This document shows, piece by piece, positions 27,444-36,251 of a stretch of 64,000 nt of DNA (positions are counted from its first letter, which is position 1; the number at the start of each line of letters is the position of its first letter). The DNA comes from Lachnospiraceae bacterium (GTDB lineage: Bacteria; Bacillota; Clostridia; Lachnospirales; Lachnospiraceae). The notes under the pieces were generated by a model that saw only the letters and a list, made by a program, of their open reading frames with translations, was not told the DNA's origin and ran no database searches. Location: positions 239,861-303,860 of the forward strand of contig JAFUNK010000024.1 of the NCBI GenBank assembly GCA_017482205.1. Direction: 5' to 3'. The position numbers were made by a program, and so were the translations under genes.

Positions 27444-28231
27444 TATATGAAAAGCAGCAGGGAGTACCGGCGTTTGAAAGCGCAGAGTATGCACCTAAGT
27501 GTCAGGAATATGTTGTTTTAATTCCCATCATTAATGAGGGGAAAAGAATACATAGGGAACTGGAAAGAGCATGTCGGCACAATATTGATAAGTGTGCGGA
27601 TATTGTGATTTGTGATGGTGGCTCCACAGATGGCTGTACAGAAGAAAAGAAATTGAAGACACTTGGTGTAAACACTTTGCTTGTAAAGAAAGATACCGGA
27701 AAGCAGGGTGCACAGTTGCGCATGGGCATCTGGTGGGCCTTACAGCGGGGCTATAAAGGAATTATTACTGTTGATGGAAATAATAAAGACAGTATAGAGG
27801 ATGTTCCGCGTTTTATTGAAAAATTGGAAGAAGGGTATGATTTTGTGCAAGGTTCCCGGTTTGTGAAAGGCGGAAAGGCAATCAACACCCCTCTGTTGAG
27901 ACTGGTTTCGGTCAGACTTTTACATGCACCGGTCATTTCTCTGACGGCGGGACAGTGGTTTACGGATACCACAAATGCGTACAGAGGATATTCGGTGAGA
28001 TACCTTAAGGATAAAAGAGTGCAGCCGCTCAGAGATATTTTTATGACATATGAGTTGCTGGCATATTTGTCGGTAAGGGCAACGCAGCTTGGATACAAGG
28101 CATGTGAGATACCTGTGACCAGACGGTATCCAAAGAAAGGAAAGGTGCCTACAAAAATCAGTTTCTTAAAGGGAAACGGAGAATTGTTAAAGATTCTTTT
28201 CGCAAATTTATTCAGAAGATATAATCCATAA
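27440..28231 (+). CDS. family 2 glycosyltransferase (DPM-like, soluble)
   Basis: A 263-residue GT2 enzyme: 'YVVLIPIINEGKRIHREL', 'ICDGGSTDGCTEEK', 'TVDGNNKDSIEDVPRFI' (D-x-D-like metal site) and 'FVQGSRFVKGGKAINTP'. No C-terminal transmembrane pair is present, unlike the GtrB-like members of this locus. The ATG at 27440 overlaps the previous stop (ATGA) and has AAGGAG upstream; an open frame extends back to 27410. It is the last gene of the 23670-28231 module. Confidence 0.85.
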   Translation: MIYEKQQGVPAFESAEYAPKCQEYVVLIPIINEGKRIHRELERACRHNIDKCADIVICDGGSTDGCTEEKKLKTLGVNTLLVKKDTGKQGAQLRMGIWWALQRGYKGIITVDGNNKDSIEDVPRFIEKLEEGYDFVQGSRFVKGGKAINTPLLRLVSVRLLHAPVISLTAGQWFTDTTNAYRGYSVRYLKDKRVQPLRDIFMTYELLAYLSVRATQLGYKACEIPVTRRYPKKGKVPTKISFLKGNGELLKILFANLFRRYNP

Positions 28232-28359
28232 ACAACGGAGAGTGTGTTAGGGAAAGCGGAGATGTAAAACAGAGAAATATATTGTCAGGGGACTTTATAT
28301 GAGGTGGAATGAGTGTCGGAAAATATAGGACACAGTTTGTAGAAATAGAGGGATGTAGA

Positions 28360-29565
28360 ATGAATAGAAGTAAGAGAGCTCAGACAACAGCGTGGTTGGT
28401 ATTGATATTTTTAATTGTGGTGGTCATTGCTGCCATTCTTTTTCTTTCAAAAGGATATAGAGAATATTTGAAGGATTATGATGAATTTCAGGCATATAAA
28501 GAGTATATGCAGGCATTGGAAGAGGGAAGAGAAAACAATGATGATTTTTTAGATAATGATTTTGTACAGAATGACAACTCTTCGGATGTGATTGAAAACC
28601 AGCCTGCGGTATCAGAAAATCAGGGTGACGTATCAGAAAATCAAGTGCAGGAACCGGATAATACAGGTGAGGTAACGCCGCAACCTGTTGGAGAAGTGTT
28701 ATCGGGGTCAAAGGAAATTACCGATGTCAGCGGCAATGTGCTTTGGCAGGCAAATATGGTAACGGAAGAAGAGGCTGCGTTGATACGAAGTTATGTGGAA
28801 GAACGTAACGAAGTTTATACATGGGCTAATTCTTATGAAAAGACTATGAAGATTAATGAGCTGGATAATTTGATTTTAGATACAGCAGCCTGTACGTTCC
28901 CGAATGTACAAATTAATTTTGTGGGTGATAGCATTACAGAAGGTGTTGGCGGCGCTGTGGATGCAAGCGGTAATACGATTAGTTATGTCAATTATGTGCA
29001 GGAAGAATTGCAATTCGGATATGCCATTAACAATGGACTGGCAGGGCGTATGATAGCGGCATACACTACTAATACGGAGCTTTCCATGGAAAAAAATCAT
29101 GATGGATTATTTGGCAGTGATTCAGAAATTGTAGTTTTTTATATGGGACTTAATGATTATCTGACTCCGGAAGAAGTGAAAAATTATGGCGTAATAGATT
29201 ATACAACAGGCGGATATAGAGGTCAGTTACATCAGTGGGTTAAAAAGTTTTCAGCAGATTATCCTAATACGGAATTTTTCTTTGTAACGACATATCAGGT
29301 TGAACTGCCGAATCCCACACAGAAGTATATCAACTTTAATGGTGTTCCCACGTTGGATGATTATATGGAACCGCAACGCGGGCTGGCAGCACAATATGGC
29401 TATCCCGTGATAGAGCTTTACAGTACGGGATTTATGGACATGCATGATGCACAGACAGCAGAAAGTTTTCTGGCAGACAGTACACATCCTAATGATGCAG
29501 GGTATCGTATTTTGGGAGAACATATTGCAGCTGAAATAGTATTGTACTATTTGGGCATTTCCTAA
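28360..29565 (+). CDS. membrane-anchored SGNH/GDSL hydrolase
   Basis: A 401-residue protein with an N-terminal signal anchor (about residues 10-32), a spacer with SENQ repeats (SENQGDVSENQ), and an external SGNH domain. Block I is 'NFVGDSITEGVGG' (Ser near 190), block III 'YMGLNDYLTPEE' and block V 'LADSTHPNDAGY' (Asp-x-x-His near 373-376). SGNH enzymes of this type remove or transfer acyl groups on cell-surface glycans. I take the ATG at 28360 with GAGGG seven bases before; an alternative in-frame ATG at 28309 would add 17 residues before the anchor. It could edit O-acetylation of the polymer whose acyltransferase is at 36804. Confidence 0.85.
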   Translation: MNRSKRAQTTAWLVLIFLIVVVIAAILFLSKGYREYLKDYDEFQAYKEYMQALEEGRENNDDFLDNDFVQNDNSSDVIENQPAVSENQGDVSENQVQEPDNTGEVTPQPVGEVLSGSKEITDVSGNVLWQANMVTEEEAALIRSYVEERNEVYTWANSYEKTMKINELDNLILDTAACTFPNVQINFVGDSITEGVGGAVDASGNTISYVNYVQEELQFGYAINNGLAGRMIAAYTTNTELSMEKNHDGLFGSDSEIVVFYMGLNDYLTPEEVKNYGVIDYTTGGYRGQLHQWVKKFSADYPNTEFFFVTTYQVELPNPTQKYINFNGVPTLDDYMEPQRGLAAQYGYPVIELYSTGFMDMHDAQTAESFLADSTHPNDAGYRILGEHIAAEIVLYYLGIS

Positions 29566-29690
29566 GAGTGATATTCCTTAAAGACAGTAAACCATAGAAA
29601 AGCAATCTGCCGGAAGAACAAGAAACTGATTCCAAGTGACAGAAATATTTTCGGCGGGGAAATGTCTGAATGGAGCAGATAGTTTAACAT

Positions 29691-29707
29691 TGTAACTTGG
29701 TTGTAAC
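29691..29707 (+). promoter_or_regulatory. WalR-like tandem hexamer site
   Basis: TGTAAC, five bases, TGTAAC: two identical hexamers with an 11-bp period. This fits the published WalR (YycF) consensus TGTWAH-N5-TGTWAH at every position. It lies about 118 bases before the XRE gene start, in the 259-base gap after the SGNH gene. No WalR gene is visible in the window, so the assignment rests on the motif. Confidence 0.5.
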
Positions 29708-29746
29708 AGTTTACGACTCTGACAACATAAATAATATGAAGTCATA

Positions 29747-29784
29747 GTAAACATATTTACTAAAATGATAATAAATATGTTTAC
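29747..29784. promoter_or_regulatory. 13-bp inverted repeat, probable operator of the XRE gene
   Basis: GTAAACATATTTA at 29747-29759 is repeated as its exact reverse complement at 29772-29784 with a 12-base spacer. Each arm is itself nearly palindromic, so two half-operators may be present, with centres 25 bp apart. It ends 40 bases before the probable start of the XRE regulator, the usual place for autoregulation by a small HTH repressor. There is no T-run, so it is not a terminator. Confidence 0.6.
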
Positions 29785-29824
29785 CATGATAGACTTTAGA
29801 AAAGCTTATTTATGTGGTAAGGGT

Positions 29825-30034
29825 ATGGATTATAGAATTCGAATGAGAAATCTGCGTGAAGACCATGATAAAACGCAGAAAGAAATTGCAGAATTGTTGG
29901 GAACTTCACAAACCATGTATTCCCGCTATGAGCGTGGTGCAAATGAAATGCCCATCAGGGCATTGGTTACATTGTGCCATTATTATGATGTGTCGGCGGA
30001 TTATTTATTAGGGTTATCAAACAGGAAAAGATAA
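29825..30034 (+). CDS. small XRE-family helix-turn-helix regulator
   Basis: A 69-residue Cro/C1-type protein: 'RMRNLREDHDKTQKEIAELL', recognition helix region 'GTSQTMYSRYERGANEMP', and 'LCHYYDVSADYLLGLSNR' at the end, a near-complete HTH_3 domain with no effector domain. The start is uncertain: the ATG at 29825 gives the standard N-terminus, but its AAGGG is very close; in-frame ATGs exist at 29765, 29777 and 29786. It probably controls itself through the inverted repeat upstream, and perhaps the following gene or the polysaccharide genes. Confidence 0.85.
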   Translation: MDYRIRMRNLREDHDKTQKEIAELLGTSQTMYSRYERGANEMPIRALVTLCHYYDVSADYLLGLSNRKR

Positions 30035-30062
30035 AGTATTATCAGAAACTAGGGTGTATAAT

Positions 30063-30114
30063 AACAACACGGGTGGAATGAGCGTGATGCGCGGGAAGCC
30101 GGTGTTGTTTTTTT
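30063..30114 (+). terminator. probable intrinsic terminator after the XRE gene
   Basis: AACAACAC at 30063-30070 pairs with GTGTTGTT at 30102-30109, and a run of seven T follows from 30108. The interior of about 31 bases is GC-rich and can form a smaller hairpin. It sits 29 bases past the XRE stop. The long loop lowers confidence. A TATAAT at 30057-30062 overlaps the left edge but has no good -35. Confidence 0.5.
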
Positions 30115-30166
30115 GGTCAATTATGACTTGTTTAAAAATGGGCAATTAGGAATGGAGGAAAAAAGA

Positions 30167-31111
30167 ATGTTGTATTCAGTGATGCGTGAGGGGAAGGATT
30201 ATTATGTCAGTCTGCATGGAGAATGGATATTGAGACACCCACAGGCAGATAAGAAGGAGTGGAATTTTTTGACCGGAAGGGCGGAAACAGATGTGTTTCG
30301 GGAAATGGAGCAGGAAAACTTGTGTGGGGAGAGGCTTTTTCTGGATTTTTCCTATATAGAAGAACTGGCGGAAGGGAGTGGCGATGCACTGGTATATTTG
30401 TTAAAACAATTGCTTGATAGAGAAAGCGAAGTGTATCTGCTGAATGTGAAAATGGTATGTGCCGATGATATCAAAACGTTGCTTTTAAACGAAGAAATTG
30501 CGTATGAGGAAGAGACAACAGGCGAAGGGAACTATTGCTTTGGGGTGATAAGAAAGGCAGAACCGGTACGGGTGTTGACGACTTTGGAACGCATGGAATG
30601 TATAGAACGGATTCATAAGGAAAATTTATTGATTTTAATGGAAGAAGGATCGCAGGGAAAGTTCTTTGATTTGGAAAGACTATTGGCAGATGAAGAGTTT
30701 TGCCTGCAATATTTCTTTTATAAGCTGGCGGTAAAGCTGGTGGTGCAAGGTGTGGTTTCTATGTATCCAAAAGAAAATAGGAATATAGGAGTAATGCCGG
30801 TTCATAAGAATGCAGATGTATTGGCGGAGAAACTGGCAGATTTGTTGGGTATAACGGTGCTTACAGGAGATAATACTAAAAAGCAAAAAGAGATACAGAC
30901 GGTTATTTTGACAAGGGATGTGATACATATGTCTTATGAAATCAGTCGTCCGACAATGAAACTGGCAGAAAATAATGTGGTGGTAAAGGGTGTTGTATGT
31001 CTGGTGGATATTCATACGGGGTTGGGTCAAAGGAAAGAGTATATCAGTCTTTATACCATTGATTTCAGTAAAGGAATTGGATATCGCCTGCATAAAAAGA
31101 AATTATCATAA
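30167..31111 (+). CDS. uncharacterised protein with STAS-like N-terminal region
   Basis: A 314-residue soluble protein without recognised full-length family. Residues about 1-115 have the beta/alpha pattern of a STAS or anti-sigma-antagonist domain: 'RLFLDFSYIEELAEGSGDALVYLL' stands where STAS proteins have a strand-loop-helix with the regulatory serine, here in GSGD. The C-terminal half has 'LAEKLADLLGI' and 'GVVCLVDIHTGLGQ', which recalls the phosphoribosyltransferase phosphate loop (VDDxxxTG) but lacks the acidic pair. The start at 30167 has GGAGG eight bases upstream. It lies between the XRE gene and a promoter for the next cluster, so it may be regulatory. Confidence 0.5.
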   Translation: MLYSVMREGKDYYVSLHGEWILRHPQADKKEWNFLTGRAETDVFREMEQENLCGERLFLDFSYIEELAEGSGDALVYLLKQLLDRESEVYLLNVKMVCADDIKTLLLNEEIAYEEETTGEGNYCFGVIRKAEPVRVLTTLERMECIERIHKENLLILMEEGSQGKFFDLERLLADEEFCLQYFFYKLAVKLVVQGVVSMYPKENRNIGVMPVHKNADVLAEKLADLLGITVLTGDNTKKQKEIQTVILTRDVIHMSYEISRPTMKLAENNVVVKGVVCLVDIHTGLGQRKEYISLYTIDFSKGIGYRLHKKKLS

Positions 31112-31138
31112 AAGGTTCTAAAAAATTGTGGTAAAAAG

Positions 31139-31167
31139 ATGACTTTTCAGGGGATTGATGGTATAAT
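31139..31167 (+). promoter_or_regulatory. sigma-A-type promoter for the 31221 cluster
   Basis: -35 ATGACT (31139-31144), 17-base spacer, -10 TATAAT (31162-31167), preceded by TGG giving an extended -10 (TGnTATAAT). It lies 54 bases before the dehydratase start. Together with the preceding unrelated gene it suggests a new transcription unit beginning here. Confidence 0.6.
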
Positions 31168-31220
31168 AAACAAAATGTGTGCATTAGCAGAGCCGTTAAA
31201 GCGGCGGAATGAGAGGAATT

Positions 31221-32228
31221 ATGTTAAATAATAAAGCAATATTGGTTACCGGAGGAACCGGTTCTTTTGGAAAAGCTTTTACCAGATACGTATTAAACCA
31301 TTATGATCCTAAGAAGATTATTATTTATTCCAGAGATGAATTTAAACAGTTTTTGATGCAGAATGAATTTAGGGCAGAGTTTCCTGAAAAGATGAGCAAG
31401 CTTCGTTTTTTTATCGGAGATGTACGTGACAAAGAAAGACTGACCAGAGCACTGGATGGTGTGGACTATGTGATTCATGCGGCTGCATTGAAGCAGGTGC
31501 CTGCCTGCGAATACAATCCCGCAGAAGCTATCAAGACCAATATTAACGGTGCACAGAATGTGATTGATGCCTGTCTGGATACCAATGTCAAAAAGGTTGT
31601 GGCACTTTCTACCGACAAGGCAGTAAACCCTGTGAACCTTTACGGAGGTACCAAGCTGGTTTCGGACAAGCTGTTTATTGCAGCAAATGCATATGCGGGC
31701 GATAAGGATATTAATTTTTCTATCGTACGTTATGGCAATGTGGCAGGAAGCCGTGGTTCCGTTATTCCCTTTTTTAAGAATATTTTGGAAAACGGCGGAA
31801 AGGAACTGCCTATTACCGATTATCGTATGACACGTTTCTGGATTAGCCTGAAGCAGGGTGTGGAGCTGGTAATTAAGGCCTTGGAAGAAGCAAAGGGTGG
31901 TGAAACCTTTATTTCCAAAATTCCTTCTTTCAAGATTACGGATTTGGCAGAGGCCATGGCACCCGGCATGCCGACAAAGGAAGTGGGTATCAGAGAGGGC
32001 GAAAAACTCCATGAAATTATGGTTACCGTAGAAGATGCTCCTACTACTTATGAATATGATAAGCATTTTATCGTCTATCCCCAGATGGTGTGGAGTGAAA
32101 GAAGAAAAGCAGTACCTACCGGTAAGAAAGTACCGGAGGGATTTTCTTATAGTTCTGACAACAACGCGGAGTGGCTTTCTGTAGAAGAAATCAGAGATTT
32201 ATTGGCAGAGATGAGTGAAGAAGCATAA
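31221..32228 (+). CDS. UDP-N-acetylglucosamine 4,6-dehydratase, PseB/CapE-type
   Basis: A 335-residue extended SDR of the short soluble type. 'AILVTGGTGSFGKAFTRYVL' is the PseB/FlaA1 nucleotide motif. 'AALKQVPACEYNPAEAIKTN' and 'STDKAVNPVNLYGGTK' (Asp-Lys and YxxxK) are the dehydratase active site, and 'RYGNVAGSRGSVIPFF' is typical. It makes a UDP-4-keto-6-deoxy-HexNAc. No PseC-type partner with a UDP-specific signature was recognised in the window; the WecE-type aminotransferase at 39746 is usually dTDP-specific. The start at 31221 has AGAGG upstream; an in-frame ATG at 31209 lacks one. Confidence 0.9.
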   Translation: MLNNKAILVTGGTGSFGKAFTRYVLNHYDPKKIIIYSRDEFKQFLMQNEFRAEFPEKMSKLRFFIGDVRDKERLTRALDGVDYVIHAAALKQVPACEYNPAEAIKTNINGAQNVIDACLDTNVKKVVALSTDKAVNPVNLYGGTKLVSDKLFIAANAYAGDKDINFSIVRYGNVAGSRGSVIPFFKNILENGGKELPITDYRMTRFWISLKQGVELVIKALEEAKGGETFISKIPSFKITDLAEAMAPGMPTKEVGIREGEKLHEIMVTVEDAPTTYEYDKHFIVYPQMVWSERRKAVPTGKKVPEGFSYSSDNNAEWLSVEEIRDLLAEMSEEA

Positions 32229-32256
32229 AAAAATATAAGGGACATTACGTCATTTG

Positions 32257-32288
32257 CATAAGCACTCAGACCGGGTGCTTATGTTTTT
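32257..32288 (+). terminator. intrinsic terminator or attenuator after the 4,6-dehydratase gene
   Basis: CATAAGCAC (32257-32265) pairs perfectly with GTGCTTATG (32275-32283) around a nine-base loop, followed by five T. It stands 28 bases after the stop and 22 bases before the next ATG, so transcripts may be partly terminated between the dehydratase and the GT2 gene. Confidence 0.75.
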
Positions 32289-32310
32289 AAGGAGAAGGAG
32301 ATAGAGTTTC

Positions 32311-33249
32311 ATGGATAAGATTGCAATACTGATACCTTGTTATAATGAAGAAAAAACGATTGCCAAGGTAATAAAGGATGCCAAGGAGGCATTGCCGGAG
32401 GCAACTGTTTACGTATACGATAACAATTCTAAAGATAAAACGGTGGAGTTGGCAACAGAGGCAGGTGCTGTTGTGCGACATGAATACAAGCAGGGTAAAG
32501 GTAATGTAGTGCGTCGTATGTTTCGTGAAATAGAGGCAGAATGTTATCTGATGATAGACGGAGATGATACGTATCCCTTAAATTGTGCCCGGGAAATGGT
32601 AGAAGGTGTGTTGGAACGGCATGCGGATATGGTGGTAGGGGACAGGCTTTCATCTACTTATTTTTCAGAAAACAAGCGCCCTTTCCACAATTTTGGAAAC
32701 AGTCTGGTACGTTCTACCATTAATCGTTTGTTTAAGTCGGATATCAAGGATATTATGACAGGATATCGTGCGTTCAGCTACGAATTTGTTAAGACATTCC
32801 CGGTATTTTCCTCAGGATTCCAGATTGAAACGGAGATGACCATTCATGCAGTTAATTACCGGATGCAGGTGGAAAATGTAATTGTGGATTACAGGGACAG
32901 ACCAGAAGGCAGTGTATCCAAACTGAATACCTATTCGGATGGCATGAGGGTATTGTTTAAAATTGTACAGTTGTTTAAAACATACAGGCCCATGGGATTT
33001 TTTGGAAGCATCAGTTTGTTATTGTTTCTGATTGCATTGATACTTATGTGCCCTGTACTGGCTGAATATTTTGCAACAGGGCTGGTACCTCGTTTCCCTA
33101 CATTGATTGTAAGCGTCTGCATGGGGCTGGCTGCCCTGCAATGTTTCTTTTCCGGTATTTTCTTATCGGAGATGATGTGGAAAGACAGGAGAGATTTTGA
33201 GTACAGAATCAATTGTGTATCTGCGAGAAAGGGAGAACATTTGAAATGA
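32311..33249 (+). CDS. family 2 glycosyltransferase with C-terminal membrane pair (GtrB-like)
   Basis: A 312-residue enzyme: 'IAILIPCYNEEKTIAKVI', 'YVYDNNSKDKTVELA', 'CYLMIDGDDTYPL' (DGDD metal site) and 'MTGYRAFSYEFVKTFP', then two transmembrane helices at about 227-252 and 262-286. This is the architecture of polyprenyl-phosphate sugar synthases. The next gene overlaps its stop (ATGA). Donor unknown. Confidence 0.87.
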   Translation: MDKIAILIPCYNEEKTIAKVIKDAKEALPEATVYVYDNNSKDKTVELATEAGAVVRHEYKQGKGNVVRRMFREIEAECYLMIDGDDTYPLNCAREMVEGVLERHADMVVGDRLSSTYFSENKRPFHNFGNSLVRSTINRLFKSDIKDIMTGYRAFSYEFVKTFPVFSSGFQIETEMTIHAVNYRMQVENVIVDYRDRPEGSVSKLNTYSDGMRVLFKIVQLFKTYRPMGFFGSISLLLFLIALILMCPVLAEYFATGLVPRFPTLIVSVCMGLAALQCFFSGIFLSEMMWKDRRDFEYRINCVSARKGEHLK

Positions 33250-36236
33250 TGCAGCATTTGTTTTTGCAACAGAGTTATCAGGATTGCTGGGAAGCATATG
33301 AAAAAAGTCTGGGAAGCGACCATTATATCAAGTGGGACTATGTGGTGTTGACGGCTTCTAATGAAGCACAGGCAGAAGGCTATCGTAAGCAGATTGCATA
33401 TCGTATAAAAGAAAATTATCTTCCGGCCGGTACAAAATATATTGTGTTGGCGGACCCGGAGGGGAAAAGAGTTGGTTCCGGCGGAGCAACCTTGAACGTA
33501 TTGCGTTTTTTGGCAGAAGATATGGGAGGCGGTACGGAGCTTTTTGCAGGGAAACGAATTTTGGTAATTCATTCCGGTGGAGACAGTAAGCGTGTGCCCC
33601 AGTATAGCGCCTGCGGCAAGATTTTTTCTCCTGTACCCAGACAGCTTGCAGACGGCAGAACATCAACCTTGTTTGATGAGTTTATTATTGGCATGGCAGG
33701 CGTGGCAGGAAGATTGAAGGAAGGGATGTTAGTGCTTTCCGGAGATGTATTGCTGTTGTTTAATCCTTTGCAGATTGATTTTTCTTTTTCCGGGGCGGCA
33801 GCATTATCCATTAAGGAACCGGTTTCTGTCGGAAAAAATCATGGGGTATTTTTAAGTAATGGGGAAAATTATGTGGGCCGCTTCCTACACAAACAGTCAG
33901 AGGAACAACTGCGTGCTTGCGGTGCGGTTAACAGCAACGGTTGTGTGGATTTAGATACGGGTGCGGTTGCTTTGGACGTAGGACTGATGCAGGCATTGTA
34001 TGGGCTGATTAGTACAGGCGGTGTGGTAAATAAAGAGAAGTTTAACCGTTTTGTCAATGAAGATGTCCGTATCAGTTTTTATGGGGACTTTTTGTATCCT
34101 TTGGCAGAAGCAGCTACTTTAGAGGACTATTACAAAGAAGCAGGTGAGGGGGAAATCAATGCGAACCTTCTTGCCTGCAGAAAAGAGATTTGGGAAGCTA
34201 TTTCCGGGTTCCGTATGCGTCTTCTCAGCCTGACACCCGCAGAATTTATCCATTTTGGTACAACTGCCGAGTTGTTAAAGCTGGTAACGGAAGAGGTAAC
34301 GGATTATAAGTTCTTAGGCTGGGAAAAACAGGTCGGAAGCAATGTGGCACATGTAAATTATGCAGTGCACAACAGCTTAATTTTGGAAGGTGCCATGATA
34401 GGTGCAGGAGCCTATGTGGAAAATTCTTTTCTGGATGCAGACAGTCGTGTGGGCAATGGCAGTATTGTCAGTGGAATTGCACTTGCGGGAGAAAAACAGT
34501 CAGTGCCGGCAGGTGTAGTAATGCATGGCTTGAAATTAGAAAATGGAAAGTATGTCGTTCGTGTATATGAGGTAAAGGACAATCCCAAGGATACCTGTGG
34601 AAAGGTAATGAGCGGTACGATTGTGCAAATGTTGGGTAGCGATACAGCGTTATGGGATGCTCCCGTATATCCGATGTGCGATACTATGCAAGAAGCTGTG
34701 CATGCAGCATTTGTTGCATACCGCATGATGAAGGGTTTTGCTTCCGTAGAAGAGAAGACATGGTGGAAGGAATGCGAAAAGTGCAGTCTGTGTGAGAGCT
34801 TTAATAGGGCGGATGTGGATGCGGCTGCTGCATGGGAAGCTGATCTTAGGGAAAAGATTGCAATACAGAAAATGGTGGACTGTCTCAAACGCGAGATGAG
34901 CTGGCAGTGTGCAATGGAACCCTTTGGGAAAAAGGGTATCGTACAGAGTCAGGCCGCACAGCTGGTGGAATTGGCAAAAAACACAGATTTCAAGACGGCA
35001 ATCCGTATTTATTATGCATTGAGGAGCGATGCCAAAAAGAGGGGACTTCCCTTTGAAGCTTATGAGGAGGCATGCTTTGGTGCCATTAGTGAGGCTGTGT
35101 ATGAAAGCGGCAGACAGCATGTACATTATAGGGAACAATTTGCTTTTAAGAAAGATATGTCGCATGTAGAACTGCCTGTCAGAGTAAACTGGGGCGGCGG
35201 CTGGACGGATACCCCTCCACATTGTCTGGAAAAAGGCGGTACGGTTGTCAATGCGGCAATTAAGTTAAACGGTATCCTGCCTGTACAGGTAACGGTACGT
35301 AAAATAGATGCGTTAAAGATTGAAGTGGCAAGTGAGGACGTAGGTGTATTCGGTGAATTGCATGCGTTGGAAGAGGTTAGGGACTGTCACAATCCCTATG
35401 ATGCGTTTGCCCTGCATAAAGCAGCACTGTTGGCATGCGGTGTAATTCCCATGGAAGAGAACGGACAGAACGAAACCTTACAGGATATTTTAAAACGCCT
35501 GGGAGGCGGACTGTTCCTTTCTACTCAGGTAATTGGTATCCCCAAGGGGTCAGGACTGGGCACCAGCAGTATTTTGGCAGGTGCGTGTGTAAAGGCCATT
35601 TTTGATATTATGGGAGAAGAAGTGGCAGAAGATGCCTTGTATGACATTGTGCTCTGCATGGAACAGATTATGAGTACCGGCGGCGGTTGGCAGGATCAGG
35701 TTGGTGGCTTGACGCCCGGTATTAAGTACATTACAACAGAACCAGGGATTGCCCAGCATATCAAGGTACAGAAGGTGGATATCAGTGAGGACACAAAAGA
35801 AGAGCTGCAGGACAGATTTGCATTGATTTATACCGGACAGAGAAGACTGGCAAGAAATCTGCTCAGAGATGTGGTAGGCAATTATGTGGGCGGCAGAAAA
35901 GAGTCTTTAGATGCTTTGTTCCAGATGCAGCGAGTGGCGGCGCTGATGCGCTTTGAACTGGAAAAAGGCAATATTGACGGACTGGCAAGTCTGTTAAATA
36001 TTCATTGGGAGTTGTCCAAGCAGTTGGATGAAGGTTCTACCAATACCTGTATTGAACAGATATTCAGAGCCTGTGAAGATATGATTGCGGGCAAATTTAT
36101 AGCAGGAGCCGGCGGAGGCGGATTTTTACAGGTAATATTAAAGCACAATGTGACGAAAGAAAAACTGCGTGCAAGACTGCACGAAGTATTCCAAGACAGT
36201 GGCGTAGATGTCTGGGAAAGTGAATTTTTGTGGTAA
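33246..36236 (+). CDS. fkp: bifunctional L-fucokinase / GDP-L-fucose pyrophosphorylase
   Basis: A 996-residue salvage enzyme that phosphorylates L-fucose and converts fucose-1-phosphate to GDP-fucose. The N-terminal guanylyltransferase half has 'GKRVGSGGATLNVL' (73-86) and 'HSGGDSKRVPQYSACGKIF'. A beta-helix-like middle follows. The C-terminal GHMP kinase has 'PVRVNWGGGWTDTPPH', 'PKGSGLGTSSILAGACV' (motif 2) and 'FIAGAGGGGFLQVIL' (motif 3). The length is close to the 950-residue Bacteroides FKP. The start at 33246 overlaps the upstream stop (ATGA) with AGGGAG ten bases before. A heptose- or other sugar-specific relative cannot be excluded. It implies use of external, for example host-derived, fucose. 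Confidence 0.9.
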   Translation: MMQHLFLQQSYQDCWEAYEKSLGSDHYIKWDYVVLTASNEAQAEGYRKQIAYRIKENYLPAGTKYIVLADPEGKRVGSGGATLNVLRFLAEDMGGGTELFAGKRILVIHSGGDSKRVPQYSACGKIFSPVPRQLADGRTSTLFDEFIIGMAGVAGRLKEGMLVLSGDVLLLFNPLQIDFSFSGAAALSIKEPVSVGKNHGVFLSNGENYVGRFLHKQSEEQLRACGAVNSNGCVDLDTGAVALDVGLMQALYGLISTGGVVNKEKFNRFVNEDVRISFYGDFLYPLAEAATLEDYYKEAGEGEINANLLACRKEIWEAISGFRMRLLSLTPAEFIHFGTTAELLKLVTEEVTDYKFLGWEKQVGSNVAHVNYAVHNSLILEGAMIGAGAYVENSFLDADSRVGNGSIVSGIALAGEKQSVPAGVVMHGLKLENGKYVVRVYEVKDNPKDTCGKVMSGTIVQMLGSDTALWDAPVYPMCDTMQEAVHAAFVAYRMMKGFASVEEKTWWKECEKCSLCESFNRADVDAAAAWEADLREKIAIQKMVDCLKREMSWQCAMEPFGKKGIVQSQAAQLVELAKNTDFKTAIRIYYALRSDAKKRGLPFEAYEEACFGAISEAVYESGRQHVHYREQFAFKKDMSHVELPVRVNWGGGWTDTPPHCLEKGGTVVNAAIKLNGILPVQVTVRKIDALKIEVASEDVGVFGELHALEEVRDCHNPYDAFALHKAALLACGVIPMEENGQNETLQDILKRLGGGLFLSTQVIGIPKGSGLGTSSILAGACVKAIFDIMGEEVAEDALYDIVLCMEQIMSTGGGWQDQVGGLTPGIKYITTEPGIAQHIKVQKVDISEDTKEELQDRFALIYTGQRRLARNLLRDVVGNYVGGRKESLDALFQMQRVAALMRFELEKGNIDGLASLLNIHWELSKQLDEGSTNTCIEQIFRACEDMIAGKFIAGAGGGGFLQVILKHNVTKEKLRARLHEVFQDSGVDVWESEFLW

Positions 36237-36251
36237 GTAGAAAGGAATGAT

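Noticed and set aside
30063-30114. Hairpin after the XRE gene as a riboswitch
   Set aside because: It is a simple stem with an outer T-run and follows the stop codon closely; a terminator is the simpler reading.
31293-32066. Minus-strand open frame of 257 codons opposite the 4,6-dehydratase
   Set aside because: Shadow of a conserved SDR gene; cysteine- and histidine-rich translation with no family pattern.
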